Source: Bosea sp. Tri-49 (GTDB taxonomy: Bacteria > Pseudomonadota > Alphaproteobacteria > Rhizobiales > Beijerinckiaceae). From it: 64,000 nt of DNA. This document shows positions 59,697 to 64,000 of the stretch, piece by piece (positions within the stretch are counted from its first letter, which is position 1; each line of letters opens with the position of its first letter). Location of the stretch: the NCBI RefSeq assembly GCF_003952665.1, contig NZ_CP017946.1, positions 5,661,001 through 5,725,000 on the forward strand. Direction: 5' to 3'. Position numbers and translations under genes: made by a program. Below the pieces are notes generated by a model, which did no database searches, was not told where the DNA came from, and saw only the letters and a program-made list of their open reading frames with translations.

Positions 59697-61076
59697 ATGG
59701 ATTGGCTTCCGGATCTGACCCAGAGCGACAAGCCGCGTTATCTCGCCATCGCCGACCGCATCGCCGCCGACATCGCGGCGGGGACGTTGGCGGCGGGTGA
59801 CCGGCTGCCGCCGCAACGGCGGCTGGCCGAGGCGCTCGCCGTCGACTTCACCACCGTGGCGCGCGGCTATGTCGAGGCGCAGCGGCGCGGCTTGGTCGAG
59901 TCGCGGATCGGGCAGGGCACCTTCGTCAAGGTCGCTCCGGCAAGGCCAGCCGCGCCGCGCGCGGCCTCGCCGGAACTGGTCGACCTCTCGATGACCTTGC
60001 CGCCGGAGCCTGATGACCCGGCGCTGATCGCCCGGCTGCAGCAGGGCATGGTGGAGGTCAGCGAGCGGCTGGTCAGCCTGCTGCGTTACCAGCCGCTCGG
60101 CGGTGCGCCGGCTGATAAGGCAGCAGCCGGGGTGTGGCTCGGGCGGCGCGGGCTTGCGCCGGCGCCCGAACAACTCTTCGTCGTGCCGGGCGCGAATGCG
60201 GCACTGCTGGCGATCCTCACCAGTCTGGCAAAGCCGGGCGACGCCGTGCTGTGCGAGGCGCTGACCTATCCCGGCATCCGCTCGATCTGCGCGCAACTCG
60301 GCCTTTCCCTGGCCGGCCTGGCGATGGATCGTGACGGGCTCGATCCCGAGGCTTTCGCCGAGGCCTGCACGCGATTGAAGCCGAAGGCGCTCTATCTCAA
60401 TCCGATCCTGCAGAATCCGACAACGATCACCATGCCGGAGCCGCGGCGCGCGGAGGTCGTGGCGATCGCCCGCCGCCATGGCGTGGCTATCATCGAGGAT
60501 GATGCCTATGGCTTCGTGCCCGTGGCGGCGCCTACCCCCTTTGCCGCGCTCGCGCCCGAGCTGAGCTGGCACATCGCCGGCCTGTCGAAATGTCTCGGGG
60601 CGGGTCTGCGGCTCGCCTATGTCGTGGTGCCTGATCTCCGGTCCGGCTGGCCCTTTGCCGCTGGTCTACGCGCCAGCTGCATCATGGCCTCGCCATTGAC
60701 CGCCGCGCTCGCAACCCGCTGGATCGAGGATGGCAGCGCCAACGCGCTGCTCGATTTTCTCAGGGCGGAGACGACGGCTCGGCAGCGGCTTGCTGCCGAG
60801 ATCTTACCGGCAGGCTCCTATCGCGTCGATCCGCTCAGCTTCAATCTCTGGCTCGAAGTGCCGCCGCCCTGGACCCGCTCCGCCTTCGTCGGACAGATGC
60901 AGGCAACCGGGATCGGCATCGTCGCCAGCGATGCCTTCGCCACGAAGGGACCGGCGCCCGAGGCTGCCCGCATCTGCCTGGGCGGGCCGATCGGCCGCAA
61001 GGCGCTCGGCGATGTGCTCGCCTTCATGGCGCATGCGCTCGAGCAGGCGCCGGAAGTCAACGCCCGCGCGCTGTAG
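59697..61076 (+). CDS. MocR-type GntR/aminotransferase regulator
   Basis: A 459-aa fusion regulator. Residues 1-80 are a GntR winged helix: YLAIADRIAADIAAGTLAAGDRLPPQRRLAEALAVDFTTVARGYVEAQRRGLVESRIGQGTF. Residues about 100-450 are a type I aminotransferase-like domain with LYLNPILQNPTTITM, VAIIEDDAYGFVP and HIAGLSKCLGAGLRLAYVV, where the Lys of SKC would bind PLP. MocR proteins sense PLP-linked metabolites. ATTGACTG motifs upstream of it and of the next gene make both likely targets. Confidence 0.92.
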   Translation: MDWLPDLTQSDKPRYLAIADRIAADIAAGTLAAGDRLPPQRRLAEALAVDFTTVARGYVEAQRRGLVESRIGQGTFVKVAPARPAAPRAASPELVDLSMTLPPEPDDPALIARLQQGMVEVSERLVSLLRYQPLGGAPADKAAAGVWLGRRGLAPAPEQLFVVPGANAALLAILTSLAKPGDAVLCEALTYPGIRSICAQLGLSLAGLAMDRDGLDPEAFAEACTRLKPKALYLNPILQNPTTITMPEPRRAEVVAIARRHGVAIIEDDAYGFVPVAAPTPFAALAPELSWHIAGLSKCLGAGLRLAYVVVPDLRSGWPFAAGLRASCIMASPLTAALATRWIEDGSANALLDFLRAETTARQRLAAEILPAGSYRVDPLSFNLWLEVPPPWTRSAFVGQMQATGIGIVASDAFATKGPAPEAARICLGGPIGRKALGDVLAFMAHALEQAPEVNARAL

Positions 61077-61141
61077 CCGTCCAGGACGTAACGGATCGGC
61101 GCCAGGCGCATGGCCTGCGACAGTGTTGCACGCTTGCCAAT

Positions 61142-61200
61142 ATTGACTGCAATCAATTATGACTCTATGTAGCATTCAATCTCTGGTGAATGCAGTCAAT
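61142..61200 (+). promoter_or_regulatory. Promoter with paired ATTGACTGCA motifs upstream of DUF983
   Basis: ATTGACTGCA (61142-61151) and, inverted, TGCAGTCAAT (61191-61200) flank a promoter-like TTGACT (61143-61148), 17 bases, TATGTA (61166-61171). The first motif overlaps the -35. The same ten-base motif occurs before mocR. This is probably where the MocR protein acts on the downstream gene. Confidence 0.6.
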
Positions 61201-61228
61201 GATGTTGCGTCACCGCTAGGAGGACGAC

Positions 61229-61672
61229 ATGGCACATCAGCATTGGCCGGCGCTATCTCCGCTCAAGACCGGTCTGCGTGGCCGCTGCCCACGCTGCGGT
61301 GAGGGGCAGCTCTTCGACGGTTTCCTGACGCTGAAGCCGCGCTGCGAGGCTTGCGGGCTCGATTATTCCTTCGCCGATCCGGCGGACGGGCCGGCTTTCT
61401 TCGTGATGATGTTCGTCTGCGTGCCGGCGGTCGCCTTCCCGCTCTGGCTGGAGCTGAGCTACCAGCCGCCGACATGGGTGCATCTGGTCACGACCCTGCC
61501 GCTGGTGCTGTTGACCTGCATCCCGCCCTTGCGGCCGCTCAAGGGTTGGCTCGTCGCCTCGCAGTTTTTCTACAAGGCCGAGGAGGGTCGGCTGGCCAAG
61601 CCGAACCCGCCCGCCAAGGATGAGGCTCAGAACGGGCTCACCGGGAAGAACCGGATGAACAGCCTGGCATAA
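61229..61672 (+). CDS. DUF983 zinc-ribbon membrane protein
   Basis: A 147-aa protein, ATG 61229 behind AGGAGGA. RGRCPRCGEGQLFDGFLTLKPRCEACGLDY has two CxxC pairs (about residues 19-42) for a zinc ribbon, followed by two membrane helices (FFVMMFVCVPAVAFPLWL and VHLVTTLPLVLLTCIPPL). The function of DUF983 is unknown. Its last 46 bases overlap the convergent 3' end of the binding-protein gene. Upstream ATTGACTGCA motifs suggest control by the adjacent MocR regulator. Confidence 0.88.
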   Translation: MAHQHWPALSPLKTGLRGRCPRCGEGQLFDGFLTLKPRCEACGLDYSFADPADGPAFFVMMFVCVPAVAFPLWLELSYQPPTWVHLVTTLPLVLLTCIPPLRPLKGWLVASQFFYKAEEGRLAKPNPPAKDEAQNGLTGKNRMNSLA

Positions 61673-62487
61673 GTGCCATCGTCCCAGAGGCCCTGCAGCG
61701 CGTAGTCGACCGCCCGCTTCAAAGCGAGGTCGTCCTTGCGCAGCAGGAAGCCGATACCCTCGCCGAAATAGCGCGCTTCGAGATACGGGCCACCGGCGAA
61801 GGCGAATTCGCTGCCGCCGCGACCGGCGATTGTCAGCGACAGCGAGACCCCGTCGCTGAAGACGTATTCGGCATCGCCGCTACGCAGCAAGGCGAGAGCT
61901 GCCTGCAGGTCCGGCGCGGAGCGGCGCTGGACGAAAGGCGCGAGGCGCTCGAGGAAGGCTTCATGTGCCGTCCCGGCGACCACGGCGACACGCTTGCCGC
62001 GCAGCGCAATCAATTCGAGCTCCGGCTGCGCATTGCCGCGCGTCGTCAGCAGTCGGCCCGGCGAGCGATGGTAGATCTGGCTCGCGGCGAAGCGGGTGCG
62101 CAGCTCCGCCGTGACAGGAATCGCGGCGGCGAGCACGTCGCCGCGGCCCTCGGCGAGGGAATCCAGCAAGGTGTCGAAGCGGCGGGCCTGGATGGTGCAG
62201 CTCAAGACCAGCTTCTCGCAGACCGCGCGCGCAAGCTCGACCGAGAAGCCGGTGATGCCGCCTTCCGGCGTGGCGAAATGCATCGGCGGGAAGTCGTCGT
62301 CGGTCAGGAAGCGGATCACCCGCGGCGGCCCGAGATCAGGCCGCTCAACCCGGACATTCGGGTCCCAGTAGTTCGGCACGACATAGGAGGACGGCGGCTG
62401 GGCCTGGGCCTTCGCTCCGCACGAGGGCAGGAGCAGCAACGCGGCGAGGGCGCTCGTGGCCAGGGCGTTGGCGAAGCGGGCGATCAT
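61627..62487 (-). CDS. Family 3 extracellular solute-binding protein
   Basis: A 286-aa protein if started at the ATG at 62487 (an ATG at 62496 is close by). The signal segment ANALATSALAALLLLPSC could end at a lipobox-like LPSC, so the protein may be lipid-anchored, or be cleaved at AQA. FLTDDDFPPMHFATPEGGITGFSVELARAVCEKLVLSCTIQ and LRGKRVAVVAGTAHEAFLERL are PBPb-domain blocks; such proteins bind amino acids or related small molecules. No permease is adjacent. Its 3' end overlaps that of DUF983 by 46 bases. Confidence 0.85.
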   Translation of the reverse strand: MIARFANALATSALAALLLLPSCGAKAQAQPPSSYVVPNYWDPNVRVERPDLGPPRVIRFLTDDDFPPMHFATPEGGITGFSVELARAVCEKLVLSCTIQARRFDTLLDSLAEGRGDVLAAAIPVTAELRTRFAASQIYHRSPGRLLTTRGNAQPELELIALRGKRVAVVAGTAHEAFLERLAPFVQRRSAPDLQAALALLRSGDAEYVFSDGVSLSLTIAGRGGSEFAFAGGPYLEARYFGEGIGFLLRKDDLALKRAVDYALQGLWDDGTYARLFIRFFPVSPF

Positions 62488-62530
62488 TGTCGGCATCTGG
62501 CGCCAGTGGATGGCGAGGATCAAGAGGGAC

Positions 62531-62573
62531 GATGCGCGTCATGCTCGGGTCAAGCCCGAGCATGACGCGCATC
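62531..62573. repeat. Palindromic intergenic repeat, copy 5 (long single hairpin)
   Basis: GATGCGCGTCATGCTCGGG (62531-62549), five-base loop TCAAG, then its perfect 19-base complement ending at 62573. It contains the CGTCAT and ATGACG ends of the family. It lies between two minus-strand genes, three bases from the stop of the mannitol-dehydrogenase-family gene, and could stop its transcript. Confidence 0.88.
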
Positions 62574-62575
62574 CT

Positions 62576-64000
62576 TTATCCCAGCGCTGCAGCCGTCGCC
62601 GTCGCGCCCTTCTGGAACAGGCTGTCGAGATGGCCGGCCACCACCTGCGTGAAGCGTTGCTCGCGCGGCAGGTCGTCGCCGAAGATCGCGCCGATGCCGA
62701 ACAGGGCCGTGCTCAGCGCCGCGGCATCCCGGCCGAGTGCCTTGGCGCGCAGCGCGAACTCGGTGGCGAGCGGATCGCGAACGTCGATCTCGGCGCCCTT
62801 CTCGTCGGTGCCGGTGACATAGGCCATCCAGGCGGCGACGCCGAGCGCGAGATGCTCGATGGGGGCGCCGGCCTTCAGCCGTTCGCGGATGGTGCCGAGC
62901 AGGCGCTGCGGCAGCTTCTGCGAGCCGTCCATGGCGATCTGCCAGGTGCGATGCCTGATCGCCGGGTTCTGGAAGCGGGCGAGCAGGTCGCCGGCATAGG
63001 CCCCGAGGTCGACGCCTTGCGGGGCCGGTACGGTCGGGATGATCTCACCCCACAGGCCTTGGAGGAAGCGGGCGAAGACCGGATCGCCGCTCGCGGCCGC
63101 GACCGTCTCGTGCCCGGCGAGATAGCCGAGATAGGCGAGGCTCGAATGCGCGCCGTTGAGCAGGCGCAGCTTCATGAACTCGAAAGGCGCGACCTCTGAG
63201 ACCATCTGCGCGCCGACTTGATCCCAGCGCGGCCGGCCGGCGGCGAAGACGTCCTCGACGGCCCATTGCCGGAAGGGCTCGCCGATCACCGGGGCGGCAT
63301 CGTCGAGGCCGAGCAGGCCAGCGACTTCGGCGATGTCGGCCTCGGTCGTCGCGGGCACGATCCGGTCGACCATGGTCGAGGGGAAGGCGCCGTTGGCTTC
63401 GATCCAGGCGGCGAGCTGATCGTCGCGCAGCGCGGCGAAGTCGCGGACGAGTCCAGCCAGCACATGGCCGTTGGAGGGGAGGTTGTCGCAGCAGAGCGCG
63501 GTGAAGGGGCCGAGGCCCGCGGCCTTGCGGGCGGCAAGGCCGGCGACGATCAGGCCGACCGCCGAGCGCGGCGCAGCGGGATTGGCGAGATCGTGGACGA
63601 TGTCGGGATGGTCTGCCTTGAGCCTGCCGGTAGCCGGATCATGGCAATAGCCCTTCTCGGTCACGGTGAGCGAGACGATCTTCGTCTCCGCCGCGGCGAG
63701 GCGTGCGACGAGTGCCTGTGGGCTCTCCGGTGCAACGAGGACGTCGAGCACCGAGCCGATCACGCGCAGCTCCGGGCCGGCGGGCGCTCGCTTCAGAAAG
63801 GTGTAGAGCCCGTCCTGCGGCTTCAGCCGGTCGCGCTGGTCGGGCCGCTGCAGGCTGGCGCCAATGATGCCCCAGGCGCCGAAATCCTGCTCCAGCGCGT
63901 CGTCGGTGAACTCGCAGAGATGGGCGCGGGTGAAGGCGCCCAGCCCGAGATGGACGATGCCGGGCTTGAGCCCGGCACGGTCGTAGGCGGGGCGGCGGAC
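62576..64000 (-). CDS. Mannitol dehydrogenase family oxidoreductase (5' end outside window)
   Basis: The frame is open to the window edge, giving 474 residues without the true start. Near the edge, KPGIVHLGLGAFTRAHLCEFTDDAL is the NAD-binding GxGxFxRAH motif of mannitol dehydrogenase/fructuronate reductase proteins. SLTVTEKGYC, LCCDNLPSNGHVL and EVAPFEFMKLRLLNGAHSSLAYLGYLAG contain the catalytic Lys and the NxxH region. It oxidises or reduces a sugar alcohol or uronate (mannitol, D-arabinitol, mannonate); the exact substrate is not readable. The ATG at 63763 is internal. Confidence 0.93.
   Translation of the reverse strand, partial: VRRPAYDRAGLKPGIVHLGLGAFTRAHLCEFTDDALEQDFGAWGIIGASLQRPDQRDRLKPQDGLYTFLKRAPAGPELRVIGSVLDVLVAPESPQALVARLAAAETKIVSLTVTEKGYCHDPATGRLKADHPDIVHDLANPAAPRSAVGLIVAGLAARKAAGLGPFTALCCDNLPSNGHVLAGLVRDFAALRDDQLAAWIEANGAFPSTMVDRIVPATTEADIAEVAGLLGLDDAAPVIGEPFRQWAVEDVFAAGRPRWDQVGAQMVSEVAPFEFMKLRLLNGAHSSLAYLGYLAGHETVAAASGDPVFARFLQGLWGEIIPTVPAPQGVDLGAYAGDLLARFQNPAIRHRTWQIAMDGSQKLPQRLLGTIRERLKAGAPIEHLALGVAAWMAYVTGTDEKGAEIDVRDPLATEFALRAKALGRDAAALSTALFGIGAIFGDDLPREQRFTQVVAGHLDSLFQKGATATAAALG

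Overview
This GC-rich, densely packed 64-kb window looks like chromosome from an alphaproteobacterium of the Hyphomicrobiales, probably Boseaceae or a near relative. That assignment is inferred from gene content and order: ftsE-ftsX-ydcF-plsC, hpt beside a CpdR-like receiver, tlpA-argH-lptM-lysA, class I lysyl-tRNA synthetase, hemC-hemD/mic60-hemY beside tsaD-gpsA, a sitABCD operon with a Mur-type regulator, and BioR-type and alphaproteobacterial LexA-type sites. No rRNA, tRNA, CRISPR array, prophage, transposase or integrase was recognised. The window reads as core chromosome with scattered accessory genes.

Layout. 1-4.7 kb: end of an M3 peptidase, an NDUFAF5-like methyltransferase, a thioesterase, purL, bolA and grxD, closed by a clear terminator. 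4.7-8.3 kb (minus strand): carbamoyltransferase, an exported unknown and a TlpA thioredoxin. 8.3-14.2 kb: argH, an LptM-like lipoprotein, lysA and a large DUF4175 protein. 14.3-18.1 kb: a Tat-exported class V aminotransferase-fold protein, a GH19 lysozyme-like enzyme, a gamma-synthase-family PLP enzyme and TspO. 18.1-25.9 kb: CpdR-like receiver, hpt, zinc-ribbon protein, then ftsE-ftsX-ydcF-plsC, a small gene behind an SOS box, chaC and DUF2125. 25.9-35.8 kb: rpoH, rluD, hemY, a HemD-Mic60 fusion and hemC on the minus strand, then tsaD, gpsA and an EVE protein on the plus strand. 35.8-44.4 kb: a TetR/DUF418 pair with a long palindromic operator, acsA, mur and sitABCD, and a tiny Asp/Arg-rich exported protein. 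44.4-54.2 kb: transglutaminase-like protein, fatty-acid oxidation genes, Lrp regulator opposite a cysteine dioxygenase, an orphan RTX protein, nitroreductase and lysS. 54.3-64 kb: an NMT1-type ABC transporter, bioY-bioB under two BioR-type boxes, a MocR regulator, DUF983, a family 3 binding protein and a truncated mannitol-dehydrogenase-family gene.

Main points of interest are: (1) a single polypeptide joining uroporphyrinogen-III synthase to a mitofilin/Mic60-like membrane protein, with matching topology; (2) an unrecognised 161-aa protein with a textbook LexA direct-repeat site over its promoter; (3) a 38-bp near-perfect palindrome at a TetR/DUF418 locus; (4) three copies of an ATTGACTG(C/T)A motif around a MocR regulator and DUF983; (5) a bacterial cysteine dioxygenase carrying the animal-type cross-link cysteine; and (6) five copies of a palindromic intergenic repeat bounded by CGTCAT/ATGACG, in single- and three-hairpin forms, one running into a start codon. 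No complete novel multi-gene system was evident. All functional calls rest on reading motifs by eye, without database searches.
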